64,000 nucleotides of DNA from the NCBI GenBank assembly GCA_015698045.1, contig BLAL01000051.1, forward strand, positions 213,501 to 277,500. The letters are read 5' to 3'. Under the pieces are notes generated by a model. It ran no database searches, was not told the origin of the DNA, and saw only the letters and a program-made list of their open reading frames with translations. This stretch comes from Rhizophagus clarus. Taxonomy: Eukaryota > Glomeromycota > Glomeromycetes > Glomerales > Glomeraceae. Below, one piece after another: positions 25,047 to 36,534 of this stretch; the stretch's first letter is position 1; each line of letters begins with the position of its first letter. Both the position numbers and the translations under genes were made by a program.

Positions 25047-25980
25047 CTATCTCAATAAAAAATTATAAAAGGAAGCTTTAAAGTAAAATGATATAAGACT
25101 TAATGAAACTAATAAGAATAAACAACTGCAGCCAGACAAAATAATGGCGGGACCAGTATGATTACCATCAATACCAGGAAAAGTACCAATAACATTAAAT
25201 ACTAATGAAAATAATGAGAATGTAATGATAAATGAAACTAAATTAAAAGTGAAAGAAACTAATAAAATAAATAAAGTTGTTAAATAGCAATAAATTTTAT
25301 TGTTAGAATTTGTTATTAACAATAAAATTAAAGCCATCAAATTAAAAATTGATGCAATAATAATGGGACGAGCTATCCATCCGGATTTATCATAAGTAGG
25401 TGCTTTAGGAACAAAATTATCAAAGGCTGATAATAAAGTATTGAGAGCTTCTCGTCTAATTTTATCAATTTCTCCTACTGCTGTGTCGGTTACATTTTGT
25501 ATTGTATTGCCAGCATCTGTTGTAGCATTATTTAAAGAATTACCGACGTTTTGAGCTGCATTCCCTATTGAACTACCAATTTCATTTGGATTAATGTTAA
25601 TGTTACGTTTATGTACTTGTCCAGATTGTATTACTTCAGATGTTGGTGCTAAAACAAAATACTTTAACCATTATATTTCTTCAAATGAATGAATTATAAA
25701 TTAATTTATAAATAAATACAATTCTATCTTTATCAAAGTTGTGTGACAATTGTAAAATGCAAGAATTATCGATGCAATAACCCATCAGGGTAAATATTAT
25801 ATCGTTTTTTTGAAGGATTTCAATTATAGGTTCACTAAAAGTAAATTTACTTAAAAATACGCTACCATTTATGCTACCTATTAAAATGGTTGTTAAAAAT
25901 AATAAAGATAAAAAAACAAATATTGCAATAGTAGCTCTTAATTTATCTTTGTAAAAATCACTGATGATTTTTTTAGACAT
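25047..25980 (-). CDS. Multi-pass membrane protein with amphipathic repeat linker, 2 exons
   Basis: Exon 1 starts at ATG 25980 (MSKKIISDFYKDKL) with a transmembrane helix (IAIFVFLSLLFLTTILIG). Exon 2 is open from the acceptor TTTTAG (first base 25648) to 25047. The best in-phase donor is G|GTTATT at 25781, but coding-like sequence continues beyond it, so this junction is uncertain. Exon 2 begins PTSEVIQSGQVHKR, then has apolipoprotein-like repeats (NAAQNVGNSLNNATTDAGN, AVGEIDKIRREA), GWIARPIII and about four membrane helices. Function unknown. A decayed paralogue lies at 48481-49103, which supports the reading frame and gene status. Confidence 0.65.
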
Positions 25981-26518
25981 TACTTTGCTATAAGTATGAT
26001 AATTTTTAGGTATTTATAAAAATTCATAAAATATATTTAATTCAAAGTATTAATTCTAGACAAACATATTTGTATTTTAAGTCTTTTATGATGTAATTAT
26101 AAAATTAGTGCGATTTATAACAACTTGCATTTAAAAATGTATACTATTACCACAACAAAATACTAACAAGTATTAGATCAAAATAAGCAATAATACAAGA
26201 AAAACAGTACTCGTATTATTACTGTTTTTTTAATTATTAAATTAATTTTTTGCTCTTACCATAAAAATCTGAGCGTTCGTTAAAAATTACAGAAATGAAA
26301 AATCATTATTAAACAATTAAAACTTTTTACTAGTAATAATATAAATAATAATTTAAAATACAAATTTGATTCATTAGAAAGTGGTAGTAATAACATTCGA
26401 TCTTAATTTGTAAAGCCACATAGATAAATAATTTAACTTACATATTATTTATATACGATTTTTTCTTTGGTTCTCCGTAGAGTTGCCTCGTTACTTTAGT
26501 TAATCTGATTTTAAGAAG
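25981..26518. other. Intergenic
   Basis: No gene. A small hairpin (AAAACAGTA ... TACTGTTTT, about 26200-26230) is visible; its meaning is unclear. Confidence 0.35.
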
Positions 26519-26907
26519 TACAGTCGCCTCTGGATATAACAGAACTATAACAAACCTGTATGTACCCGAACACTCGATATACCGAACCCAAGTTTGCAGA
26601 TCTGATTTTTTATAATCATTTACACTGGATATAACGAACTTTTATGATAAAATCTTATATATCACATCTGAACTCGATTTGACGAGCCCAATATATTAGC
26701 CATGTATTCGTTATACTGAACAGTCATGTGATCATACACTAATTCAGGCCAATTTTATAGCGCTGACCAAACAATAAACAAATAGTGATTTAATTTATGT
26801 TATCATATACGAAATTATAATCTGACCATATTCATTATCTAGAACAGAAATTTATATAATGAATTCACGATATCAGATATACCAAAGGTTCGTTATATAA
26901 TTATATC

Positions 26908-27048
26908 CTGTGTTGGATTTGGACAATGTCCAATTGATTTAATTGGTCATTGGACATCCAATTGGGAAATGTCCATATTGTCAAATCATATAATATAAAA
27001 ATAATATATGTTCATTTTGATATCCAATTGAACAAATTTCCAACACTG
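26908..27048. mobile_element. hAT-like MITE, 141 bp
   Basis: Begins CTGTGTTGGA and ends TCCAACACTG. It is flanked by a perfect 8-bp duplication ATTATATC (26900-26907 and 27049-27056). It sits inside the pogo-type element and interrupts a TTCGTTATATAA motif, so it arrived later. Confidence 0.85.
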
Positions 27049-27275
27049 ATTATATCCGTACAATATGTTTACATAAATCACATGCTTGTCATTAATAAAA
27101 CTGCATAATAAAAATAAAAACAAAAAAATGTAACTTAATATTGTATTAAATGTTGAATAAATTTATATTCAAAAATTAAGTTTATTTTAAATATATTTAG
27201 ATATTAAATAATAGTATAAATTTGTTATAAACTAATTGATTTTGTTAAAATCTGATAATTTAGACATTTTAATAA

Positions 27276-27662
27276 TTAAAATAACTTAGATGAATTTTTG
27301 CTTATTTCATATTTATGATTATTACTTTTTGAAAATTTAGGACCGATTTCTTTTTTATGAGATAAGTTTAGTATATTAGCGATAAGTTCTTTGAGATTAT
27401 CATTATCATCTATACTTTTATTTTCCTTTATAATGATCGCTGTACCAAAAACATTCGATTTTAAATCAGTTATATTTTTAAAAAATTTATTTTCTGTACT
27501 ATCATAACAGGCATAACTTTTGTATAATAATATGTAATTTTCGTAAATATTTTCTTCAATATATTCGTCATTACAGATACTTAGATTTGCTTTTTTTTTG
27601 CGATCAATTTTTCCATTTACATAAATCACCCAAACATAATGATCTTTCATCAAGTTTTGCAT
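27276..27662 (-). CDS. Unknown 128-aa ORF carried inside the pogo-type element
   Basis: A single frame (start MQNLMKDHYVWVIYVNGKI) with charged, non-repetitive composition, quite unlike a DDE transposase. It has no signal peptide or membrane segment. It may be a captured host sequence, a first exon, or a gene into which the element's ends were coincidentally placed. Family not recognised. Confidence 0.4.
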   Translation of the reverse strand: MQNLMKDHYVWVIYVNGKIDRKKKANLSICNDEYIEENIYENYILLYKSYACYDSTENKFFKNITDLKSNVFGTAIIIKENKSIDDNDNLKELIANILNLSHKKEIGPKFSKSNNHKYEISKNSSKLF

Positions 27663-27890
27663 GTTTGATAATTATGTTAATACTAATTTCATAAATATTT
27701 ATATAAAATAAATAATACAATTAATATTTTGATAAAAATTACTGATACTAATAAATTAAACCAACATAATATAGTAAATACACAATAGTTAATATAATAA
27801 TTTTTTTATATTTGCAAATATTATATTTCATTTACAATAATATCATTAAATGAAAAATACTGCTTTAACAACTAGTAACAATTCATATTT

Positions 27891-28046
27891 GGGCGTGCGT
27901 CAGTAGAAAAGGGGGAAATCGACTTTTTTTTTGTAATTTTGGTTATTAAGCTAATTTTGTGCACATGACCGAGATCAGCAAAGTGGTCCAATAAAATAAA
28001 TTTTGAAAAAAAAGTCGATTTCCCCCTTTTCTACTGACGCACGCCC
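27891..28046. mobile_element. 156-bp palindromic MITE with perfect 41-bp inverted repeats
   Basis: Both arms begin GGGCGTGCGTCAGTAGAAAA and stay identical for 41 bases, through GGGGGAAATCGAC and eight T. It is flanked by a 4-bp duplication ATTT (27887-27890 and 28047-28050). The perfect arms imply recent insertion or a structural constraint. Confidence 0.9.
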
Positions 28047-28520
28047 ATTTATTAACGAAAAAATTGTAATTTTAACAAATATTGTATTAATTTGTACTTG
28101 CAATTATTATCCAGTTTTTTTAATGAGTTGTAATTAGTATAATGTATAATGAATATAAAAAATGGTATTGTTCACTAGAGTGTATGTATGCAAAAAAATA
28201 ATTTTCACATTGAAAATTAAAATAAACACTTTATAATACTGTATAATAATTGGCTAAAAATATTTTATATGAACTTTTGATATTTTCGCTATTTCAAAAA
28301 ATCTTATGGAAAGAATAATTCTACTTCAGTTTGAAAATTAATTCGAAAGCTCTAAGAAGCTTTTTTATTGAGTTAATATAAATTTGTCAAACAAAATCTT
28401 TTTCTTTTCTAATTAGCATGCACTTTACTAAATTTTAATTGAAAATATATAATTAAGTATTTCGTTATAAGAAGAAGTAAGTAAATTAAAGCAAAATTAG
28501 ATAAATAACTCTAATTTATC

Positions 28521-28682
28521 CCCTATGAAAAAAGATTGTGTGATAATTGTATGATAATTGTGCGATAATTGTGCGATAAATTTTGAGTATACAGAAATTG
28601 TATATTTTTTATACGATTTCTGTATGCATGAAATTTATTACACAATTATCACACAATTATCGCACAATCTTTTTTCATAGGG
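28521..28682. mobile_element. 162-bp palindromic MITE
   Basis: Arms start CCCTATGAAAAAAGATTGTG and continue with reiterated GATAATTGTG units. The loop has a second small palindrome (ACAGAAATTGTATA ... TATACGATTTCTGT). The right arm is shorter by one repeat unit. ATC on both sides may be a 3-bp duplication. Confidence 0.75.
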
Positions 28683-29162
28683 ATCGTAACACAAGTCATT
28701 TATCATATTTTTGCTAATTTTTCTATCTTTTGATTTTTTCTATTCGTGACAAATTAAGTGAATCTTGTTAGATTGTTTTGTGTGAGAAGCAATACAGTTG
28801 ACACGAATTTTGATATAACGAATTTCTTCAGTGTTACCGACTAACATCAGAAAATTCTCATATATAACGAAGATTTTACAGATAAATTTTAAAATAAAGG
28901 GCAATTTGATGTTGGATTTCATGAAATTCTTCTAAAATAAGCAATTTTACTATTTTAATCCATTTTATAAAAGATAAGTAATTTATAATTCGCAGTTTCC
29001 TTTACTTGATATTTTACAAATATATTGATTTTTTATATTTTACCGCATTATACCAAATCTTTCCACTACACTGAATAATTCGTTATAGCATTAATGAGCT
29101 TTCTTATAACGAATGACTGATCTGCTTGGACGTCTACTTCGTTATATCCAGGGCCGACTGTA

Positions 29163-29574
29163 TAGTGTTTGTTTTCAGCAGCTTTTTATTAAGCTTTCCG
29201 TGTAATGTTGATTAAGCGGATATAACAATTTTAAGATAATTCATTTTAATTATAGGAAATCAGATAACAAAAATTACATTTAATTTGAGTGATCTGTAAA
29301 CAAATAAATAAATCCTTCAATTCAATCATCGACCAACTTAATATCCACAAATTAATAATTGGCACACCAATAGTATAAAATATTTATTATTTGAATTGAA
29401 TTATTCGTATCACATTAACCAAATTGAATTTTAATATTAAAATATGCAGTGTTTAGATTTCCAAATTTATATCCAAACAAAAAAAACATGAATAGTAAAA
29501 AATAAAAATAGTTATTAAGTTTTAATAAGTAATAAATTAATAAAATAATCAATCAATCACATATAAAATAAACC
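29163..29574. other. Intergenic between pogo-type element and tandem array
   Basis: AT-rich, no gene seen. Confidence 0.35.
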
Positions 29575-30255
29575 AGACGATGCAGAAATACCAATTCTTT
29601 TCACTTACATTGATTGCCTCACTCATATTTTTTAATTTAAACGATCATATATATTTATGAACAGAATTTCACATCAGAAGCGAAATATGAAAAATTATAA
29701 GCAATAAATGTATAAAATTATCAGTCATTGACGTATAAAACAACCCTCCTAATGCAGCAACACCAATGCTTTTCAACCACATAGATTGCCTCACCCTTTT
29801 TTTTTAATCTAAATGTTCATCGAAATCTAAAGCTAAAATTCACATCATAGGTAAAATGTGAAAAATTCTAAGTAATAGATGTATAAAATAATCAGTCATT
29901 GACGTATAAGACGACCCTCCTAATGCAGCAACACCAATGCTTTTCATCCACATAGATTGCCTCACCCTTTTTTTTAATCTAAACGTTCCTCGGAATCTAA
30001 AGCTAAATTTCACATCATAGGTAAAATGTGAAAAATTCTAAGCAATAGATGTATAAAATAATCAGTCATTAACATAGAAAACGACTCTCCTAATGTAACA
30101 ACATCAATGCTTTTCGCTCACTTAGATTGCCTCACCCTTTTTTTTTTGTTCATAGGAATCTAAGCACAAAATTTCACATCAGAAGTGAAATGTAAAAAAT
30201 TCTAAGCAATAGATGTATAAAATAATCAGTAATTGACAAACAAGATGACTCTTCC
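29575..30255. repeat. ~170-bp tandem array, four units plus a partial fifth
   Basis: Units begin near 29581, 29752, 29922 and 30092 and share AATGCAGCAACACCAATGCT, TAGATTGCCTCACCC, a T-run, TTCACATCATAGGTAAAATG and TGTATAAAATAATCAGTCAT. The first unit is the most diverged. The fifth ends near 30255, inside the 3' end of the oxidase pseudogene. Confidence 0.9.
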
Positions 30256-31511
30256 GGTACTTTCCATGTATCATAATTTACCGTATCATCATCAAATTTC
30301 AGCTTAAAGTTCCAAGCTCGATGAGTGACTATCGGAGTTCTTTTTGGATGTTTTAGAAGGACTTTATATTGTTTGTTGGCACAAATAGTCATTGCATTTT
30401 GTTTTTTGCGATACTCGGATAATTTGTCTGGAGTTAAAGATACTGCGCTCAAAGTTCTTTCCCATGATTTTATCCAAAGTACGTCTTCTAAAGAATCAGT
30501 CGGATTCCCTGATAATAATAGAACATTGTTAAAAAATCTGAAGATGTAATTACGTTTGAAATAAAATAGTCCTTATATCACTTGACGCATTAAATGGCTA
30601 ATAAAATATTTCAATTCCGTCAATAAGACCTGTTCTCATCTTTTCTACGTAGTTATGAATATCCTTCTCAGTAAATGATACTAATTTAGGATAAACATTC
30701 TTCATTCGAAGATTGTACATTGGCTTAACAAGCAAAGACACTTTGTAAATGATACCCAAGAGTCCTATAAGAATAATTAAGGTCATATCATTTTAGGATC
30801 TAGCAAATCTTCCAATACTTTATATATTTACTTACCCAAATTGACACGTGCAGCTGACATGTCTTCACGGCATATTTCGTCAGAGAATTTGCATAAGTTA
30901 CCTTTGGCATCAATTATTTCTAAACCAACAACTTGTTCGACAATTGTTCTTGCATAAGTTTTAGCATCATAAAACCCAGTTGTGACAACTCCCCCAATCC
31001 TGACACTATCAAGAACAGTCATAGACTCGATTGTCAATGGCGGTTCATAATTTTTGAGATAGTTGTCAATTTTTGAGATTTGTGCACCTAATTTTTCAAA
31101 TTAATTATTAGTACAGATTTAGGATAAGAATGAGACCATCCACATTTCCAATTTACATACCAGCCTCCGCATGAACCACCCAACAATTTGTTCTCTTTTC
31201 CACATTGATGCATGACAAATGATCATCTAAAATCACCAAATAGTTATTTGTCTTCGATAGAGTACTCCAGGAATGCCCCTGAGAAGCACATCGAATCTTT
31301 TTATTACATTTGTTCGCACAATTTACAATATTAATCAAATCATGAAGGCAAGTCAGATAGAAAAACTTTTCCGGATTATAACTAATGGTTCCTGCCCAAT
31401 TCGTCCATTTTTAGATTCATCTGAAGTTGCATTTTCCGTATCAGAGGCGAGTTTGTTGAGTGTGTTGAGATATAGATTTTTGAATTCGTCATCATCAGAA
31501 ATTTCTTCCAT
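30240..31511 (-). pseudogene. FAD-linked sugar-lactone oxidase (arabinonolactone-oxidase-like), truncated
   Basis: The protein is recognisable from ATG 31511: KFFYLTCLHDLINIVN, IRCASQGHSWSTLSKTNNYL (FAD-binding PP-loop region), LTIESMTVLDSVRIGGVV, VRIGGVVTTGFYDAKTYART, MSAARVNLGLLGIIYKV and DGIEIFY. Introns 31152-31086 (GTATGT...TTAG) and 30836-about 30772 (GTAAGT...ATAG) still fit. Breaks: a one-base shift at an A5 run (about 31408-31412); Tyr-TAG-Pro-Phe at 30600-30598 where relatives have Trp; the His-containing GSHG-type motif reads GFYD; and the catalytic C-terminal domain is missing, the frame ending at the tandem array. Intact relatives make erythroascorbate in mitochondria. Non-functional. 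Confidence 0.88.
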
Positions 31512-34450
31512 TGTAAACGGAAGATGAGAAGAATCAAATTGTTGTCAATACACATATAAATAAAAAATTGATCAGACAACGATCATTTTGCATTGGCGTA
31601 ATTTTGCATCACACACGATAATCACTCAGGTATATGTCTATTGATACAGCTGGATTTGAAAGAGCATCAGCGCTATCTGCTTGATAATTCCCAAAATTTG
31701 ATGTCGCCTCGCATAACAAAACTTACACGAAGGTGCTTTCGCATTTTATTAAACAGTTTGATGTATTCTATTTACGCCACAATAAAATGATCATATGCTT
31801 CGTTACAGGATCATACAAATAGATGCTTTATTAATGGTTTTTTAGATACAAATAGATGGTAGGAATTACGAAATGAAATGAAATGTATGATGCTATCAAA
31901 GAAAGGAGTGAGTATGCCATTTAATGCGAGTCCCAGCATCACATTATTTCTTTGCTATCAATTTTTGGAGAATATTGCATTTATGACAAAATTATTTCTC
32001 TATCTATACACCTATCTACTTTGCTAACTAACTACAAGATTCTCACCTCCATATCTATTTTTACACTAAAATTACAAAATAAATTACATAAAGTTTGAGA
32101 ATAAATTATTTTGTGCAATTACTTATTCCTGTGATACATGTACGATTACTATAATATTACTGCGCATTTATTTATCAAGCTACGATAAAGCTTGATCGAA
32201 AAATAATAGCACACTTTGCTTTACACGATCCCATAACTCACTCCATATGAAAAAATTATAAAATTTCTGGTAAATTTGCACCATTGCTTTATTGATCAAA
32301 TTACTTGAGAACATTCACATTGCTTATAAATTTCTTCCGAATCCTTCTTACACCTTTTGCAATATAGATGTGAGTGATGATTGCATTTTTCACAAACCTT
32401 ACAACCATGCTTCCACCCTAAATATATGCCATTTTTCAAAATAGTTCTGCCCATCCCTTGATCTGTTGATCTGCGGGAGATGACTTGCCCTAATAGCTTT
32501 TCCTGATAGCATATCCAGTTGTTTTTTTTTTTAAAAAAGGTAAGTAATAGCGCGGATATTAAATCAGCAATATTACAGATCGTGAAATCATGCAACAACA
32601 TTACTAAGAGCAATGAAGATAAGTTGCGGAAAATACAGGAACAACATTACAAATTTGAGTCTATGAAATAGCAATGTTATCTGACGCTAAAATTTTTATA
32701 AACTGAATTTGTCAAAAACGAACATTTATCAGATGCAACAGAATTATTTAAAAATTCTGATCAATTTGCATTATTTTAATGAACATTGACGTAAATTTTA
32801 AAAATATAAAAATTGCGATTAATTTTGTTGGCTGAGACTGAGCAAAAACGGTCTTTGCTCTATATCAATTAATAAAATAAACTTTTTTAGACGAAATTCA
32901 ATAAATTTTAATAAAATGTTATTAAAAGATTAAAAATCAGCGTATAATTAAAATATCAGATCTTTCCATTATTTTTCTATAGATGAAAATATAATTATTT
33001 TATGTACAGTTAGAAATTTTTTATATTATTTTTACTTCATCCATTTTAAAATGTGTTAATAATGTGTAATGATAGCTTAAAAAACAAGATTTGAATATTG
33101 GTGATTGATCGTCAAAAGTATGTGTAATTTATTATTTCATTCTCTTACACAAATATTAATTAGTTAACTGTGAAAGTATTTTATTTTAAAGAATGATCTG
33201 CGGATTATTATGCAGAAAATTTCAAATTGATAAAACAAAAAAAAAATTATTAAACGACCAATTTTATTTGCAAAAAATATATCAAAGTATTACGCCAAAT
33301 TAATATTGTAAAGATATTGAAAACTTATTTGATTTTTTCTCTCACGCCCGTTTTTAAAATTTTCAAGTTGTATTGTTTCAAGAAAAAATATATGCTTAAT
33401 ATTGTTATATATTTAGAAACAAATATAATAATTAATATCGCTTATGTTTCAGATTAATTTAATTTTATTAGATCCAATTTATTATTTGTTTCAGACTAAA
33501 CTCACTTTGCATTGTTTAGTGACATAATTTTCAATATAAAACTATTTTGTCTAATAATTTTAAAAATAAATTTATGATTAGATACATGACACAATATAGT
33601 CAAAAAGTCGATAAAATTTCTTTGATACTAACTTGTTTCTACTAAAGTATTTTAAATCAGACAATATTTGCATTATTAAGTCATTGAATATAATATTTAG
33701 TTGCAATTGTTTATTCAGTTCTAGGCATCAAAGAAAATAAAATACGCGTCATTATGATGTGCGTAATCTAGTATTGTAGAACTGTAAATAATTTTATTTT
33801 TGAAGAAATATTATTTATAAATATTTATATGAATTCACGTTATGTATTTAACATAACAATGTAATATTATTCAATTATGTGAATAATCAAAATAATTAGA
33901 TAAAATATCTTCGTTAAAAAATATGCTTTTCTATTTCAAAAATTTAATAGAATCAAATAAAGAATTCTTTTTATTTATAAATCAATCTTTAATAGAATTA
34001 TCATTTATTTTTTAGATAGAACTGTAATTGACTCAATATCAATAAAATTTATTAATGAACCTGTTCTTCTCCTTTTCATAATTAGATTACTCCTTAGCTT
34101 TATTCACTATCATCACAATGTTTAATAAATTGTCTCACGTTTATTTTATGTACAATATTCATGAACTAAACTAATTTATCAAAATTTTGTCGGTTATATT
34201 TTATGTAACACTAAATTGTGTAATCTAAGCATTTTTAATAAATAAAAAACAAATTGAAAAAACTGTAAAACTCTTCATTAATTAATAAATTAATTAAATC
34301 AATCGCATGAAAAGATATCCCTTATTATCAGAATTAGGGAAAGCATTTTCTATTTAGGTTGGGTCGTATAAGTTACTGATACGTTAACTATAACATTAAA
34401 ATATTATAAATTTATGACGTATAAAATTATAGTTGTGTCGGATAATCTGA
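31512..34450. other. Mostly intergenic, one doubtful small frame
   Basis: No firm gene except the Cys-rich frame at 32296-32601. The rest is AT-rich and featureless. Confidence 0.35.
32296..32601 (-). CDS. Small Cys/His-rich frame, possible exon
   Basis: From ATG 32601. The last 45 residues read HGCKVCEKCNHHSHLYCKRC then KQCECSQ, with spacing suited to zinc binding. The N-terminal half is hydrophobic and less gene-like. It may be a terminal exon of a longer gene now lost. Family not recognised. Confidence 0.35.
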   Translation of the reverse strand: MLLHDFTICNIADLISALLLTFFKKKNNWICYQEKLLGQVISRRSTDQGMGRTILKNGIYLGWKHGCKVCEKCNHHSHLYCKRCKKDSEEIYKQCECSQVI

Positions 34451-34457
34451 TATTTTT

Positions 34458-34466
34458 TATATATAA
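34458..34466 (+). promoter_or_regulatory. TATA box of the ML-domain gene
   Basis: TATATAAAG lies 28 nt before the first ATG at 34495. This leaves room for a very short leader, or for use of the second in-frame ATG (34507). Confidence 0.5.
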
Positions 34467-34494
34467 AGAGTTCTGTGTAAAGAATAAAAAATAA

Positions 34495-34956
34495 ATGCTG
34501 CAAAAAATGAATTTTATTATTTTTCTATTATTAATTTACTTTATGAAGGCTTTAGCAAGTCAGCATCCTACGAACTTCTTATATAATCGCCAAGCGATTG
34601 ATAAGTTAAGCGGTTTCAGAAATTGCACCGATTATGATTATCCTATAAAATTAAATGAGTTTGATTTCGTTCTGTATCCAATTGTTGTTGGAAAATGGTT
34701 CTTTACAAAATTTACTGGAGTCAATGAAGTTGCAATACAGCAAAAAGCAACAATTACGTTATCATTTTCTTTAGGCGGTAAAACGTCAATTAAACAATTA
34801 GATTTTTGCAGTATAATTGAATGTCCTTTTGCAGCTGGAAACTTTAATGAATCTGTATTAAATTTCTTACCGTCAGAAGCTAATGATCCTGTTAATACGA
34901 ATATTATTTTTGATACCAAGTTTGAAGGTGAATTTTATAAAATATTTAAATATTAA
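34495..34956 (+). CDS. Secreted ML-domain (MD-2/NPC2-like) lipid-binding protein
   Basis: A single exon of 153 residues. A hydrophobic signal peptide (FIIFLLLIYFMKALAS) covers residues 7-22. The mature part has FRNCTDYDYP, PIVVGKWFF (Gly-Lys turn), beta-strand alternation, then DFCSIIECPFAAG (C105-x4-C110-P), as in ML domains, which bind sterols or phospholipids in a beta sandwich. The length is normal for the family. Starting at the second ATG (34507) would give a more typical signal peptide. Likely secreted or vacuolar. The gene looks intact. Confidence 0.75.
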   Translation: MLQKMNFIIFLLLIYFMKALASQHPTNFLYNRQAIDKLSGFRNCTDYDYPIKLNEFDFVLYPIVVGKWFFTKFTGVNEVAIQQKATITLSFSLGGKTSIKQLDFCSIIECPFAAGNFNESVLNFLPSEANDPVNTNIIFDTKFEGEFYKIFKY

Positions 34957-35261
34957 TTTTTTATTATAATGCATGACTTTGTGTATGAACAATAAATTAA
35001 ATAAACTTTAAAGTGTATGACAAAGAAAGTAGTATTAGTATTTTTTCTTTTGTCGCAAAGAAAAAAAAAATTCCCAAATAGTTCTTTTTTTAAATGCCAC
35101 GGATCTTTAAAAAAAAATAAAAAATGCAGTGGATAGAGAATTCTATCAATAATTAGTTGAACAAATTTTATAAATTTGAGGATTTTGAAAATATAAAGCT
35201 AATTTATGATGGTCAGTTCGTAAAAAGTATATAGTGCGATTTACAGAGATTATCGTGTAGC
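34957..35261. other. Intergenic
   Basis: Nothing seen beyond A/T runs. Confidence 0.3.
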
Positions 35262-35973
35262 GATGAAGCTTTAAGTTATGATAATGAAGAATACGCTGAC
35301 GAAATTGTTAGATAGGTTCGTGATAAAGTTTATATTAATTCAAACTTCCATTAACGTTAAATAATATTATTTTTTTTTGTATTGATAGATTCAACCTCAT
35401 CGACAAACGTCTCATCATACTAACCATATCGCAAAATTACTTGGAGTAACTAGAGAAGCTTTATCAACATTCGTCAACTTAATTAAATTTAACTTACATG
35501 CTTACTTATTAATGATTTTTCCTTATTATTAAAGGGGAATGTAAAGTATTTTCTCTAGTATTTGAATATGTTAATAATGTAGAAATGTTTAAATTTCTGC
35601 GAATTAATAGTAATTTCATTAATTTGTATGAATATTTAAATATAACTGTTCAAATAGCAAAGTTATTATTATGTTTACATGAATAAGATATTTTTGGCAT
35701 CGATCTTGTAAGCACTAAGAATATTTGTATTTTATAATCGATTTGAAGTGATTTCTTCTAATTATTATAATATTTAGATTTTCAATATTCTACTTGATAA
35801 TAATAATAATTTTAAATCATCAAGTTTTGGTCTTTCAAAAAGAATTAAGAAATGTGAACAAAGTAAAGATCAAGACAAAATTGATTTTGGATATATTTTA
35901 AACAATATAACCAATATAACTTCTAATTATTTGAATTATTTGAATAATAAAGAAATTAATAATCTAATCAAAG
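35262..35973 (+). pseudogene. Exon relics of an unknown gene
   Basis: Block 1 (after TGTAG, about 35262) reads DEALSYDNEEYADEIVR, then TAG, then VRDKVYIN. Block 2 starts at 35389 after GATAG: IQPHRQTSHHTNHIAKLLGV, then TREALSTFVNLIKFNL and a stop. Block 3 (35778-35973) is open between TTTAG and GTAAGA and reads SSSFGLSKRIKKCEQSKDQD onward. The blocks have coding composition but cannot be joined into one clean frame. Confidence 0.4.
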
Positions 35974-36534
35974 GTAAGACATTGTTCTTCGAAGGTTGTT
36001 CATTTTTACAAATTGTTTAATTTATTATACACAACTAATTAAACATGAATACATCATGCGATAAATGTATTTGGATGATGACCAGTGTGTCATAAATTTG
36101 GGTTGTTGGATACTCAAAAAAAACTACTCTCAAGTTTTGTGTTTTAACCGTTTTAATAAAATAATTTATCAAATGATTCGAAATTTATTTCTTCTACCGC
36201 CTATTCATCTTCCTCATCTTCAGCCTCTGTATTATCCTCTTCACATTTTAACATTTTTTTAAAATAAGAAAAATTTTATTTATTTGTCAATAGTAATAGT
36301 GTAATGCATAAATAAAAAAATAATATTTAAATATCATTGAAATGTATAGTTCATTTAAATGCATCAATCAGCTATCATAATAATGTCTTAAAGTTTTATA
36401 AAGTTACTTAAGTACACGGTGAATATATTTATTTTTGGTAAGAATCAAGATTTTTTTTTTTAAAGAATCGACACCAGTTTGATAAAATCAAAATTTATTT
36501 TTACAAAAGTAAAAAACAAGAAAAATATAAAACT
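35974..36534. other. Intergenic
   Basis: The frame at 36065-36262 is not supported. Confidence 0.3.

Larger units (their letters stand above)
26521..29160. mobile_element. Pogo-type DNA element, 2.64 kb, TA target duplication
   Basis: The left end CAGTCGCCTCTGGATATAAC (26521) matches the right end read inward, CAGTCGGCCCTGGATATAAC (from 29160), at 18 of 20 positions. TA flanks both ends (26519-26520 and 29161-29162). CAGTCG...GGATATAACGAA ends with TA duplications are typical of pogo/Tigger (Tc1-mariner superfamily). Subterminal copies of TATAACGAA recur near both ends. No transposase was seen. The interior instead holds an unrelated 128-codon frame and three smaller inverted-repeat insertions, so this is a non-autonomous nested composite. 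Confidence 0.85.

Noticed and set aside
28521-28682. CRISPR-like or palindromic repeat array
   Set aside because: The repeats are the two arms of one inverted-repeat element, and the genome is eukaryotic.
31273-31527. 84-codon plus-strand frame
   Set aside because: Antisense of the oxidase pseudogene.
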